Below are positions 26,447 through 35,044 of a stretch of 35,066 nucleotides of DNA, piece by piece. The DNA is from Indibacter alkaliphilus LW1 (GTDB lineage: Bacteria; Bacteroidota; Bacteroidia; Cytophagales; Cyclobacteriaceae), in NCBI RefSeq assembly GCF_000295935.2, contig NZ_ALWO02000028.1:28272-63337 (forward strand), in the 5' to 3' direction. Under the pieces are notes generated by a model. It was not told where the DNA came from. It ran no database searches and saw only the letters and a list, made by a program, of their open reading frames with translations. The translations under genes and the position numbers were made by a program. The first letter of the stretch is position 1. Each line of letters begins with the position of its first letter.

Positions 26447-27698
26447 ATACTCCCAAAGAAGCTAAGGAAATTACATTGATCGCGTCCGGTCGACGGTAAG
26501 ACATGCCTGTTCCAGTAATAATGTTTAATGATTTCGGTATTTCCATTTTTTCTGTATCAATATTGGCTGCAAACTTTTTGAGATTCTCTGCAGCTTCGTC
26601 AATAAAACCTACTCCCAATTTAATTTCAAATGCTGCATAATCTCCATTGCGTTTCTGCACAATGGCATCCACCTCATTACCGTATGAATCGTTATAATGA
26701 AAAATAGTAGCGTCATTTGCTTTTGCATAGACATTTAATTCATGAATAGCCAAGGATTCAAACAGGAAGCCTGTGTATTTCAAATCTTTTATCAATGCTT
26801 CCTTATCCAAACCCAAAACTGCAACAGCTAATGAAGGATCACATAAATGTCTTTTAGGAGACTTACGTAAAGATGCAGCTGACCGAATATGAACATTAAA
26901 AGCAGGCTGTTCGAATAAAATCATTAATTTGGATAGCGCATTTAAGTAATCTGATATGGTGTTTCTGGACAACTCATTGTATTCATTGATTTTTACATCT
27001 TTCTCTAAAGTTTTATTATCGACTATGGTCGCAATATTTCTGGATAAAGAACTTAATAAACTTCTCACTTTATGGGGATTCCGCTTCACTCCAGATACCT
27101 GACTCATATCTACTTCGCAAAGCAAATCGATATAGCCTCGATTCAGGCTCAATGCATTTCTGTAATCCTCATTGATCAATGTAGGCCAACCGCCTATACA
27201 TATTCTTTCAATGATATAATCTAAGGAAATAGCAGGTTCGTAATAATCGTTACTTGTGCCTTGCAGTAAATCTGATAATTTTACAATTCCACTTGAATAT
27301 CCTAATTCTTGCCAAGTCATGGTATCCATTTGTAAGACTGTGAAGCGACCCGCACCGCTATGGAGTCTTACATTTTCAGGCGGATTAGAAGATCCTGTAA
27401 GTATAAACAAGCCTTTTGACTTCAGTTCATCAACTTCATGTCTTACATAATTCCATATTTCTGGTTGCTCTTGCCATTCATCAATCAATCTTGGAGTTTC
27501 ACCTTCCAACAGTAATCGAGGATTGGTTTTCATGACTACAGAAACTTGTGGGTCTCTATCCATTCTCAATACGCTTTTTGCATATTGTGAAGCCGTTTCT
27601 GTCTTTCCGCATGATTTAGGACCTTTTAAAAGCACCGCACCAGAAGCAGACATTTTTTTCATTAAGTCATCCTCAATTAATCTTCTAATGTAGTCCAT
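26445..27698 (-). CDS. AAA ATPase with DUF4143 domain, copy 1 (repeat-flanked)
   Basis: ATP-binding protein of the AAA_14/DUF4143 group, 417 residues from the ATG at 27698. The Walker A motif is GPKSCGKT (26-33) and the Walker B motif RLIDEWQE (D73/E74). A sensor-like LTGSS follows, then a GRF...TMTWQEL segment typical of the group. The C-terminal half carries DUF4143 with a nuclease-like fold core (YGNEVDAIVQKRNGDYAAFEIKLG; the D...E-x-K spacing recalls PD-(D/E)XK). These genes are common in Bacteroidota and have no settled function. It is enclosed by 151-bp direct repeats and has its own promoter overlapped by three repeats. A TTG start at 27749 is rejected. Confidence 0.93.
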   Translation of the reverse strand: MDYIRRLIEDDLMKKMSASGAVLLKGPKSCGKTETASQYAKSVLRMDRDPQVSVVMKTNPRLLLEGETPRLIDEWQEQPEIWNYVRHEVDELKSKGLFILTGSSNPPENVRLHSGAGRFTVLQMDTMTWQELGYSSGIVKLSDLLQGTSNDYYEPAISLDYIIERICIGGWPTLINEDYRNALSLNRGYIDLLCEVDMSQVSGVKRNPHKVRSLLSSLSRNIATIVDNKTLEKDVKINEYNELSRNTISDYLNALSKLMILFEQPAFNVHIRSAASLRKSPKRHLCDPSLAVAVLGLDKEALIKDLKYTGFLFESLAIHELNVYAKANDATIFHYNDSYGNEVDAIVQKRNGDYAAFEIKLGVGFIDEAAENLKKFAANIDTEKMEIPKSLNIITGTGMSYRRPDAINVISLASLGV

Positions 27699-27719
27699 AA
27701 AATTTAATTTGATGATGGA

Positions 27720-27750
27720 CAAAAGTACTTTAAAAATATTTTTGTGCAAA
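27720..27750 (-). promoter_or_regulatory. Bacteroidota promoter of ATPase 1
   Basis: Minus strand: TTTG (27750-27747), 19 bases, then TACTTTTG (27727-27720). This is a full consensus match, predicting a start near 27713 and a leader of about 15 nt. The -33 element lies inside the first of the 23-bp-spaced repeats. Confidence 0.8.
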
Positions 27751-27800
27751 TTATAGAGTTTTTATTGTGCAAATTATAGAGTTATTGTTGTGCAAATTAT
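27742..27800. repeat. Three direct repeats with 23-bp period at the ATPase 1 promoter
   Basis: TTGTGCAAATTATAGAGTT occurs at 27742-27760 and 27765-27783. A third, shortened copy TTGTGCAAATTAT lies at 27788-27800. Starts are spaced exactly 23 bp. The first copy contains the -33 box of the ATPase promoter. The layout resembles a regulator-binding array or iterons; no replication gene is nearby, so a control site is favoured. Confidence 0.85.
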
Positions 27801-27843
27801 ATGTTTCAATTCTCCAAAATCTATAATTTTGGAGCAAGGGCAG

Positions 27844-27994
27844 ATGGATTCGGAATCCCCACAAAAATCTTCACCTATTCAACCGGATAAAGCTTCGCTT
27901 TGGAAGGGTGGTCAGAGGATAAGTAATCTTTAAATGGGGCCAATTTTTACCCCGGAGGCACGGAAAAGCAAGAAAGGAGTTTGATGAATTGGTT
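27844..27994. repeat. 151-bp direct repeat, right copy flanking ATPase 1
   Basis: Right-hand partner of 26296-26446, same orientation. The DNA between the inner ends (26447-27843) contains only the ATPase, its promoter and the 23-bp-spaced repeats. Confidence 0.95.
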
Positions 27995-27999
27995 CAGAC

Positions 28000-28066
28000 C
28001 ATGACAAGTTGAAGTCTTCCTCTATCTTGCAGACCAAAATCCGGGTAACTATTTAACCTTTAACAA
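28000..28066. repeat. Partial copy of the ATPase 2 flanking repeat
   Basis: Starts CATGACAAG and runs through ACCAAAATCCGGGTAACTA to TTTAACCTTTAACAA. It matches 31974-32040 and the same part of the copy at 33561-33811, with several mismatches. It lies just right of the 151-bp repeat, so the two repeat families adjoin here. Confidence 0.85.
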
Positions 28067-28192
28067 ATCCAGTTAAAACCCTAGGCTATAATATCAAACA
28101 CCCTTACAGGGCTTCACATTATCCACCTTTAGGGTTGACCTTTGAGTGCGCCGAAGCGTACCCAAATGTCCATTTCCTCCCTTATCCTTATT

Positions 28193-28327
28193 TTAGTTCA
28201 CAATCTCAATTTTACCGGAAGAAATATTGGCAAAAACAGTCCCATTAAGCTCTTCTGCAAGAATTTTCCCTGATGTTCCGTTCAGAATAATGGATGAGGA
28301 ATTGAAACTGACAAGAAAAAATAGTTT
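28193..28327 (-). pseudogene. Possible C-terminal remnant of a beta-strand-repeat (DUF4097-like) protein
   Basis: A start-less open stretch of 44 codons ends in TAA at 28193. It reads with a plausible beta-repeat pattern (IILNGTSGKILAEELNGTV, then ANISSGKIEIVN), reminiscent of DUF4097-type strand repeats. An in-frame stop lies directly upstream (28328-28330). If real it is a truncated gene end left in a repeat-rich gap. The rest of 28067-28440 shows no feature I can support. Confidence 0.3.
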
Positions 28328-28442
28328 TCACGCCGGACCTTAGCCTTTTATTTTTTCTCCTGTCGTAAAATATCCCTCTTAATTCTTGCATATACCAAGC
28401 CCAACTTATTTCTTTGTGACATCCTTTCACTTTTTGTGCTGG

Positions 28443-28531
28443 GATTTATACAGAAGAGGCGAGAGACAGGCTCATTGACCCTCTGGCAACCTGGAAAATC
28501 CAAGGTGCCAATTCCTGCCGGTAGATAATAT
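28443..28531 (+). ncRNA. SAM-I (S-box) riboswitch
   Basis: The conserved S-box core is readable: AGAGGCGAGAGACAGGCTC (28454-28472), TGACCCTCTGGCAACC, then AAGGTGCCAATTCCTGC. The closing helix is probably TTAT near 28445 with ATAA near 28525. It lies about 205 nt before metY, so S-adenosylmethionine should repress the metY-metX unit. I do not see a clear terminator hairpin with T-tract between aptamer and ATG, so control at translation or another step is open. Confidence 0.9.
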
Positions 28532-28565
28532 TGTCTCCCGGACATATAAATTCTTAAACCAATGA

Positions 28566-30041
<1,476 letters not shown>

Positions 30042-30061
30042 GTACAGTAAGTCAATCCCCA

Positions 30062-30092
30062 GACCTGCCAGATTTTTAAAACCTGGCAGGTC
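30062..30092. repeat. Hairpin repeat between metY and metX
   Basis: GACCTGCCAG (30062-30071) and CTGGCAGGTC (30083-30092), a perfect 10-bp inverted repeat with an 11-nt loop (ATTTTTAAAAC). There is no T-tract, so it is more likely an intergenic repeat or mRNA-processing/stability hairpin than a terminator. Confidence 0.8.
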
Positions 30093-30117
30093 CTTATATC
30101 ACCCTTTTTCGAGTAAA

Positions 30118-31170
30118 ATGAATTTAGAAAGCAATTATTTGATTATCGATATGGCGCAGGAATGCTACAGACATGAAGAAGTGCTGGAATTGGAATCCGG
30201 TGAAAAATTACCGGGTTTTGAGATTGCTTATACCACCCAAGGACACCTGACTGCAGCAAAGGACAATGTCATCTGGATCGTACATGCATTGACAGGGGAT
30301 GCCAATGTACAGGAATGGTGGTCAGGGATTGTGGGTGAAGATAAATTCTATGATCCTACCAAACACTTCATCGTCTGCGCCAACCTATTGGGCTCCAATT
30401 ATGGATCTACCAATCCGCTTTCAAACAATCCTACAACAGGAAAGCCCTATTACTACGACTTTCCAAATTTAAGTACCCGGGACCTGGCGAAAGCTTTGGA
30501 ACATTTACGCGTTCACCTGGGCATTTCCAGCATTCACAGCTTGGTAGGAGGTTCATTGGGTGGGCAGGTCGCCTTGGAGTGGGCTTATATTTTGAAAGAA
30601 AAAGTGAAACATACCATCATTTTGGCTTCCAATGCCAAAACTTCCCCTTGGACCATAGGCTTCAACGAAACCCAAAGGATGGCTATAGAAGCTGATAGTA
30701 CTTGGGGGGAAAACAGACCTGATGCAGGAAAAAAAGGGCTTGAAGCAGCTCGGGCCATTGCCATGCTTTCTTACAGGCATCCCCAGGATTTTGATGCCAA
30801 GCAGAAAGACCTTGATGAAAAACTGGATGGGTTCAGAATTTCTTCATACCTCAGGTATCAGGGACAAAAGCTAGCCAACCGATTCAATGCTTTTTCTTAC
30901 TGGATTCTCAGCAAAGCTATGGACAGTCACGACATTGGCAGGGCTCGAGGGGGCACGGAAAAAGCCTTATCTCAGATCCAATCCAAGATTTTGACCATTG
31001 GTGTGGACAGAGATTTGTTGTTTTTGAAAGAAGAGTCCCAATTTATCGCCAACCATGTTCCCAAAGGCAGCTACAAAGAAATCAGTTCCCGCACCGGGCA
31101 CGATGCTTTTCTGATAGAATATGAGCAATTGCAGTATATCTTGAGGAGTTTTTATTTGGAGGAAGTTTGA
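30118..31170 (+). CDS. metX: Homoserine O-acetyltransferase
   Basis: Alpha/beta-hydrolase-fold enzyme that acetylates homoserine with acetyl-CoA, the first committed step of methionine synthesis. The 350 residues show the family motifs: IVHALTGDANVQEWW (54-68), the oxyanion-side ANLLGSNYGSTNP (88-100), the nucleophile elbow GGSLGGQVALEWA (S146), the catalytic aspartate in GVDRDLLF and the histidine in GHDAFL. The length is normal. The ATG at 30118 fits a short N-terminus; MAQECYRHE (residue 12) is an alternative. It is second in the SAM-controlled metY-metX unit and is followed by a terminator. Confidence 0.95.
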   Translation: MNLESNYLIIDMAQECYRHEEVLELESGEKLPGFEIAYTTQGHLTAAKDNVIWIVHALTGDANVQEWWSGIVGEDKFYDPTKHFIVCANLLGSNYGSTNPLSNNPTTGKPYYYDFPNLSTRDLAKALEHLRVHLGISSIHSLVGGSLGGQVALEWAYILKEKVKHTIILASNAKTSPWTIGFNETQRMAIEADSTWGENRPDAGKKGLEAARAIAMLSYRHPQDFDAKQKDLDEKLDGFRISSYLRYQGQKLANRFNAFSYWILSKAMDSHDIGRARGGTEKALSQIQSKILTIGVDRDLLFLKEESQFIANHVPKGSYKEISSRTGHDAFLIEYEQLQYILRSFYLEEV

Positions 31171-31263
31171 GGGTGAGATTTGTGAAAATGATTTATTGTT
31201 TAATTGTTTATTTGATGAACCGTTGAATTGATTGGCTTTTCCATATGTTGAAGCTTAGTTAAA

Positions 31264-31295
31264 CCTTGAGGTTTTTGAAACCTCGAGGGTTTTTA
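31264..31295 (+). terminator. Terminator of the metY-metX unit
   Basis: CCTTGAGGTTT (31264-31274), loop TTG, AAACCTCGAGG (31278-31288) with one G-U pair, then GTTTTT. It lies about 95 bp after the metX stop on the plus strand. Confidence 0.75.
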
Positions 31296-31665
31296 TATTT
31301 ACTCCGCTCTTCCGCTCTTCGGGATTTGTAACTCCGAAGTTCAGATGAAATGGATTTGTAATCTGGAGTTTGAAGACGAAAAATAAGACATAAGACGCTA
31401 GACATAAGATGAGATCCCTACCTCCTTGGTCTGTGTCCTCACAGACCGAAACACCAGTTTGGTTTGTATAATGTTATCTGTGGGGACACAGAACATGGCT
31501 TTGGCATTTAAATCCCAGACTTACGTGAACTCCAGTCTGGGCTATCACAGAGCAGGCTTTCAGGCTTAAATATGCCTTCAATTAATGTTTTCCCAACTTC
31601 ACTAATAACTACTCACTATTCACTTTTGTCATCCCTCATCCTTCATCCTTCATCCTTCCTTCATA
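31296..31665. other. Non-coding stretch with short hairpins and simple repeats
   Basis: No gene is seen. It holds a 53-bp segment repeated at 34158-34210 (31311-31363). Hairpins are GGTCTGTG-TCCT-CACAGACC (31428-31447), CTGTG-GGGA-CACAG (31478-31491) and CCCAGACT with AGTCTGGG (31514-31521/31534-31541). There is also a run of CATCCTT 7-mers near 31638-31658. Confidence 0.8.
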
Positions 31666-31828
31666 ATTCATTGTTCGATATTCGATATTATCCATTAAAA
31701 AAAGTAACAACCATCTTTAGGCAAGCCCCCCTTTAACATTTAACCCTTAACTTTTAACTCGTCACTACCCACTTTTTTCTCCCGCAGATCGCGGTGATTT
31801 CCGCAGATTTCGACTAAAGTCGAAGGGG
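31666..31828. repeat. Repeat module A (left half of the composite repeat)
   Basis: About 163 bp, from ATTCATTGTTC through AGTAACAACCATCTTTAGGC, a TTTAAC-type 7-mer tract and CCGCAG/GCGG stems to the palindrome TTCGACT-AA-AGTCGAA (31809-31824) and GGGG. It matches 34880-35044. Here it continues directly into module L. Confidence 0.9.
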
Positions 31829-32060
31829 ACTGATCCCAATGAGCGAGACCGCCGGCTAAAGCAGGGCGGAAATTGGTAACCACCATTATCAATTAAAATT
31901 AACCACAGATCCTACAGATCTACACAGATAAAGCTTCGCTTTTGGAGGAAATCAGATGTTTTACGTTGTTCAACATGACAAGGTAAAGCCTTCATCTATC
32001 TTGCCCACCAAAATCCGGGTAACTATTTAACCTTTAACAATTAACTTTTAACAACCTTCC
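31810..32060. repeat. Repeat module L, left direct repeat flanking ATPase 2
   Basis: Matches 33561-33811 over 251 bp without gaps, with about ten mismatches by eye. Landmarks are TGAGCGAGACCGCCGGC, CACAGATCCTACAGATCTAC, AAAGCTTCGCTTTTGGAGG, ACCAAAATCCGGGTAACTA and the 7-mer tract TTTAACCTTTAACAATTAAC. From 32061 to 32216 only degraded repeat pieces are seen (for example AAGCTTCGCTTTTGGAAG near 32108). Confidence 0.93.
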
Positions 32061-32216
32061 TCTCATCAATTCAACAATTACACAATTAAACCCATCTCCC
32101 CGCAGATCAAGCTTCGCTTTTGGAAGACGATATGATTTAGAAATAATATCCAAAAAATATCTACCAATATCCATTAATATCACCTAGTATCCCAATCGCT
32201 CAAATTACTGGCGCCT

Positions 32217-33482
32217 TTAGGAATCAGTATTCTCTATCAACCATTTCCAAGCTAAAATTACTTCAATTTGATCTGGAATATCTTCGCCTTTCACCTGATT
32301 GTCAGCCGTAATTAGAACACCCTTTTCAAGACCATAAGCTTTCATAGCTTCCAATAAACCATCTACTTCACGTTTTACATTAATGTCACTCAATTCATAA
32401 GCAACTTGAATTGCTGATGTAATTTCCAGTCCCTCTTGCACGATAAAGTCACATTCCTTTTTACCACTGTGGTAAAACACCTCATGCTTCATTCTAAGCA
32501 GTTGGAGGAAGATAATCGTTTCCAATATTCTTCCTTTATTTTCTGAAAACCTAAATCCAAGCCGGTTACACACAGCGGGATCAATAGCATAAACCTTTCT
32601 GGAATTCATAATCTGCTTTTTGACAGAGTAATCGAATTTTTTTAAGTAAAAAAACAAGTATGAATGCTCTAAATAATCCAAATAACTTTTAACTGAACTG
32701 GTACTCTTCACACCGGCAATATTTTGCAGAGTGGAATACGAAAATAATTTCCCAGTATTAGAAGCTAAGTAAAGTGCAATTTGCTTCAGCTCATTTACTT
32801 GAGAAATTCTATAACGGGCAATTATATCCCTGTACAAAATATCTTGAAAGTATTGATTAACCAGTTCTAGGTCCTCTTCCTGGACCACCAATGGAAAGCC
32901 TCCTAATTTCATATACTCTTGAAACTCCCCTTGGATCATACTTTTTGCTTTGGAAGATACTTTTTTGACATCTATAGATTTTCCCCTACACTTAAGATAC
33001 TCCGCAAAAGAAAAAGGAAATAATGTAATGGTCTTGTTTCTTCCTGTAAGGCTTGTAGCAATTTCTGAACTTAATAGATTGGCATTTGAACCGGTCACGT
33101 AAACTTTAAGACCTTTTTCATGGATCCGGTTTACGAATTTTTCCCAATTGGGTACATTTTGAATTTCATCAAAGAAAAAGACAGGTTCGGTTTTATAAAG
33201 CTCTAAATGCGCCAAATAAATCTGATCAAGTATTGACGTTTGTGATATAATACGCTCATCATCGAAATTGAAATAACAATAGTTCTGTTCAGCCAGTTCA
33301 AGTTTTTCTTTTATCAGATATAGCAGAGAAGATTTTCCACAGCGTCGCACTCCCGCTATCACTACGACCTGAACAGTCTTTAAAAAAGTGGTCAAATCTA
33401 TATCCCTTTCGATCAATGGACGTTTTCGATTGAAATTATCCTTTTGATCTATCATTATTTGTTTGAGATTGTCTGACTGCAT
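32217..33482 (-). CDS. AAA ATPase with DUF4143 domain, copy 2 (repeat-flanked)
   Basis: A second AAA_14/DUF4143 ATPase, 421 residues from the ATG at 33482 (MQSDNLKQIM). Walker A is AGVRRCGKSS (43-52) and Walker B VFFFDEIQNV (101-110). YVTGSNANLLSSEIATSLTGR (128-148) is the classic sensor segment, followed by PFSFAEYL. The DUF4143 part includes GGFPLV, the winged-helix-like NIAGVKSTSSVKSYLDYLE and a C-terminal nuclease-like core (KKECDFIVQEGLEITSAIQVAYEL). It differs in length and detail from copy 1, so the two are not a recent duplication. It is enclosed by ~250-bp direct repeats. Two TAAATTTG boxes lie upstream (33524-33517 and 33514-33507), and TTCTTT-ATG-AAAGAA (33525-33539) could be an operator. 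Confidence 0.93.
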   Translation of the reverse strand: MQSDNLKQIMIDQKDNFNRKRPLIERDIDLTTFLKTVQVVVIAGVRRCGKSSLLYLIKEKLELAEQNYCYFNFDDERIISQTSILDQIYLAHLELYKTEPVFFFDEIQNVPNWEKFVNRIHEKGLKVYVTGSNANLLSSEIATSLTGRNKTITLFPFSFAEYLKCRGKSIDVKKVSSKAKSMIQGEFQEYMKLGGFPLVVQEEDLELVNQYFQDILYRDIIARYRISQVNELKQIALYLASNTGKLFSYSTLQNIAGVKSTSSVKSYLDYLEHSYLFFYLKKFDYSVKKQIMNSRKVYAIDPAVCNRLGFRFSENKGRILETIIFLQLLRMKHEVFYHSGKKECDFIVQEGLEITSAIQVAYELSDINVKREVDGLLEAMKAYGLEKGVLITADNQVKGEDIPDQIEVILAWKWLIENTDS

Positions 33483-33560
33483 TTTAAAGTGTTCCTTGAT
33501 AACAAACAAATTTAATCAAATTTATTCTTTATGAAAGAACAATTTTAATAAGAGCTAAAT

Positions 33561-33811
33561 TCAACTGAAGTCGAAGGGGACTGATCCCCATGAGCGAGAC
33601 CGCCGGCTAAAGCACGGCGGAAATTGGTAACCACCATTATCAATTAAAATTAACCACAGATCCTACAGATCTACACAGATAAAGCTTCGCTTTTGGAGGA
33701 AATCAGATGTTTCACTTTGCTCAACATGACAAGGTGAAGCCTTCACCTATCTTGCCCACCAAAATCCGGGTAACTATTTAACCTTTAACAATTAACTTTT
33801 AACAACCTCCC
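33561..33811. repeat. Repeat module R, right direct repeat flanking ATPase 2
   Basis: Same orientation as 31810-32060. It begins within a mutated form of the palindrome (TTCAACT-GA-AGTCGAA, 33560-33575) and has no module A to its left, so the composite repeat is cut at that palindrome here. Confidence 0.93.
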
Positions 33812-33837
33812 CTCATCAGTTAATCAATTAAACCTTT

Positions 33838-33935
33838 CCCCGCAGGAGGGATGTGGATTAGTAATCTTAAAAAGGAGGCCAATTTTTGCCACGGAGGCAC
33901 CGAGAAGCACGGAAGGTGTTTGATGAATGTGATCA
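33838..33935. repeat. Diverged relative of the 151-bp ATPase 1 repeat
   Basis: Shares the order AAGTAATCTT-like, GGCCAATTTTTGCCACGGAGG, AGAAGCACGGAAGG and GTTTGATGAAT with the right two-thirds of 26296-26446, with many substitutions. It lies directly after module R. Confidence 0.75.
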
Positions 33936-34024
33936 GTTGATACCTCACCAATTTGTTCATGATGGGGAATTGGTTGCTATGTGTTTTTCAATCTAGAATC
34001 TTAAATCAACAATCTAAAATCCTC

Positions 34025-34095
34025 TTGTGCCAGAGGCACAACCCATTGGTAGAAAAAATTAACGGTTGAGGATCTATTCCGTCCTGTAGGGACGG
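34025..34095. repeat. Two hairpins upstream of the toxin-antitoxin pair
   Basis: TTGTGCC-AGA-GGCACAA (34025-34041) and CCGTCC-TGTAG-GGACGG (34079-34095), both perfect stems. The surrounding 33936-34157 has no supported gene. Confidence 0.75.
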
Positions 34096-34157
34096 CCCAT
34101 GTAAGATTTTAGATTTTTGACCTTCCACCCGGCAAATAGGTTTCAGAATATGCCAAC

Positions 34158-34210
34158 TCCGCTCTTCGGGATTTGTAATTCTGAAGTTCAAATAAAATGG
34201 ATCTGTTATC
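34158..34210. repeat. 53-bp repeat shared with 31311-31363
   Basis: Begins TCCGCTCTTCGGGATTTGTAA and continues with GAAGTTCA and AAATGGAT. It is the same length as the copy after metX, with scattered mismatches and the same orientation. Confidence 0.85.
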
Positions 34211-34246
34211 CACTCAAAAATGAAATTAATAGAATTGAAAATTTCG

Positions 34247-34254
34247 TATATTTG
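34247..34254 (+). promoter_or_regulatory. -7 element of the toxin-antitoxin operon
   Basis: TATATTTG, a full match to TAnnTTTG, 17 bp before the antitoxin ATG. No -33 TTTG is seen at 19 bp. Confidence 0.55.
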
Positions 34255-34271
34255 ACTAAAAGTATATTGAT

Positions 34272-34505
34272 ATGAATCTGGAGCTCAGAAAAATAGAATT
34301 TGTTCAAGAATTTTTGAAAATCCAAAACGAGGAGATTATATCCCGATTAGAAAAAATGTTAAGAAAAGAAACTGAAACTTCCTTGGAAGATTCTTTTGAG
34401 CGAATGAGTATTGAGGACTTAAATAAAAGAATTGACCAGTCAGAGTCGGATTTCGAAAACAATAGATACAAAAGTAGTTCTGAACTTTTAGCCAAATACA
34501 AATAA
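34272..34505 (+). CDS. Antitoxin of a RelB/ParE-type module
   Basis: A 77-residue, highly charged and mostly helical protein (MNLELRKIEFVQEFLKI, then EEIISRLEKML and a second helix EDLNKRIDQSESD). It is followed by a ParE/RelE-like gene whose ATG overlaps its stop codon (TAATG). Size, charge and order match RelE/ParE-superfamily antitoxins. I see no clear DNA-binding motif. Identification rests mainly on the partner and the gene overlap. It lies among repeat modules at the right edge of the window. Confidence 0.82.
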   Translation: MNLELRKIEFVQEFLKIQNEEIISRLEKMLRKETETSLEDSFERMSIEDLNKRIDQSESDFENNRYKSSSELLAKYK

Positions 34506-34822
34506 TGGCATTTAAAATTATTTGGTCTGAATTTTCGGAAGCTCAGCTAGATAAAATTTATGATTATTATAAGGAAAAGGTTAACTCAAAAGTTGCTACT
34601 AAACTCATTTCTGGAATCATTGAAGAACCAAATAAATTACTGAAAATGCCCTATCTTGGTCAGGAAGAAGAATTTCTTCAAGATAGAAATAGCAAATATC
34701 ACTATTTGGTTTTTAAAAATTACAAAATTATCTATACTGTTGAGGAAGAAAGTAGACTGATTAAAATTGCTGACGTATTTGATACACGCCAAAATCCAAA
34801 AAAATTAAAAAGAACAAAATAG
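34505..34822 (+). CDS. RelE/ParE-superfamily toxin
   Basis: A 105-residue basic protein with the ParE/RelE toxin plan: first strand FKIIWSEFSEAQLDKIYDYY (residues 3-22), helix KVATKLISGI, a middle loop MPYLGQEEE and the closing strands YHYLVFKNYKIIYTVEEE and ADVFDTRQNPKKL. The DTRQNP end is a common toxin C-terminal signature. ParE members poison gyrase and RelE members cut mRNA; the family place alone does not decide which. It overlaps its antitoxin by one base, so translation is coupled. Confidence 0.9.
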   Translation: MAFKIIWSEFSEAQLDKIYDYYKEKVNSKVATKLISGIIEEPNKLLKMPYLGQEEEFLQDRNSKYHYLVFKNYKIIYTVEEESRLIKIADVFDTRQNPKKLKRTK

Positions 34823-34843
34823 TCTCTCTACGGCATCGATTGT

Positions 34844-34867
34844 GGTTCAAGTCTGAAGACTCGAACC
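34844..34867. repeat. Imperfect hairpin after the toxin gene
   Basis: GGTTC-A-AGTCT, loop GA, AGACT-C-GAACC: eleven positions with one A/C mismatch. No T-tract follows. The flank CAGTGTGGT resembles CAGTTTGGT beside the hairpin at 31428. Confidence 0.75.
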
Positions 34868-34879
34868 AGTGTGGTCTTG

Positions 34880-35044
34880 ATTCATTGTTCAATATTATCC
34901 ATGAAGAAAAGTAACAACCATCTTTAGGCAATGACACCCTTTAACCTTTAACAATTAACCCTTAACTTTTAACTCTTCACTGTCCACTTTTTTCTCCCGC
35001 AGACTGCGGTGATTTCCGCAGATTTTCGACTAAAGTCGAAGGGG
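34880..35044. repeat. Repeat module B (second copy of module A)
   Basis: Matches 31666-31828 in the same orientation, including CCGCAG-A-CTGCGG and the palindrome TTCGACT-AA-AGTCGAA (35025-35040). After GGGG the sequence does not continue into module L, so here the left half of the composite repeat stands alone. Confidence 0.9.

Noticed and set aside
27742-27800. CRISPR array or replication iterons
   Set aside because: There are only three copies with 4-bp gaps and no spacer-sized intervals, and no cas or replication initiator gene nearby. A promoter control site fits better.
28245-28545. Short minus-strand frames across the met leader
   Set aside because: They overlap the SAM riboswitch, have compositions unlike proteins and no family signal.
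30062-30092. Terminator between metY and metX
   Set aside because: The 10-bp stem is perfect but no T-tract follows, and the two genes act in sequence under one riboswitch, so read-through is expected.
34006-34191. 61-codon minus-strand frame upstream of the toxin-antitoxin pair
   Set aside because: It runs through two hairpins and a repeated segment, so it is repeat DNA rather than a gene.
31666-35044. Integron attC sites framing the cassettes
   Set aside because: The repeats are long and direct, genes are on both strands, and I could not find paired RYYYAAC/GTTRRRY ends with the usual hairpin layout or an integrase gene.
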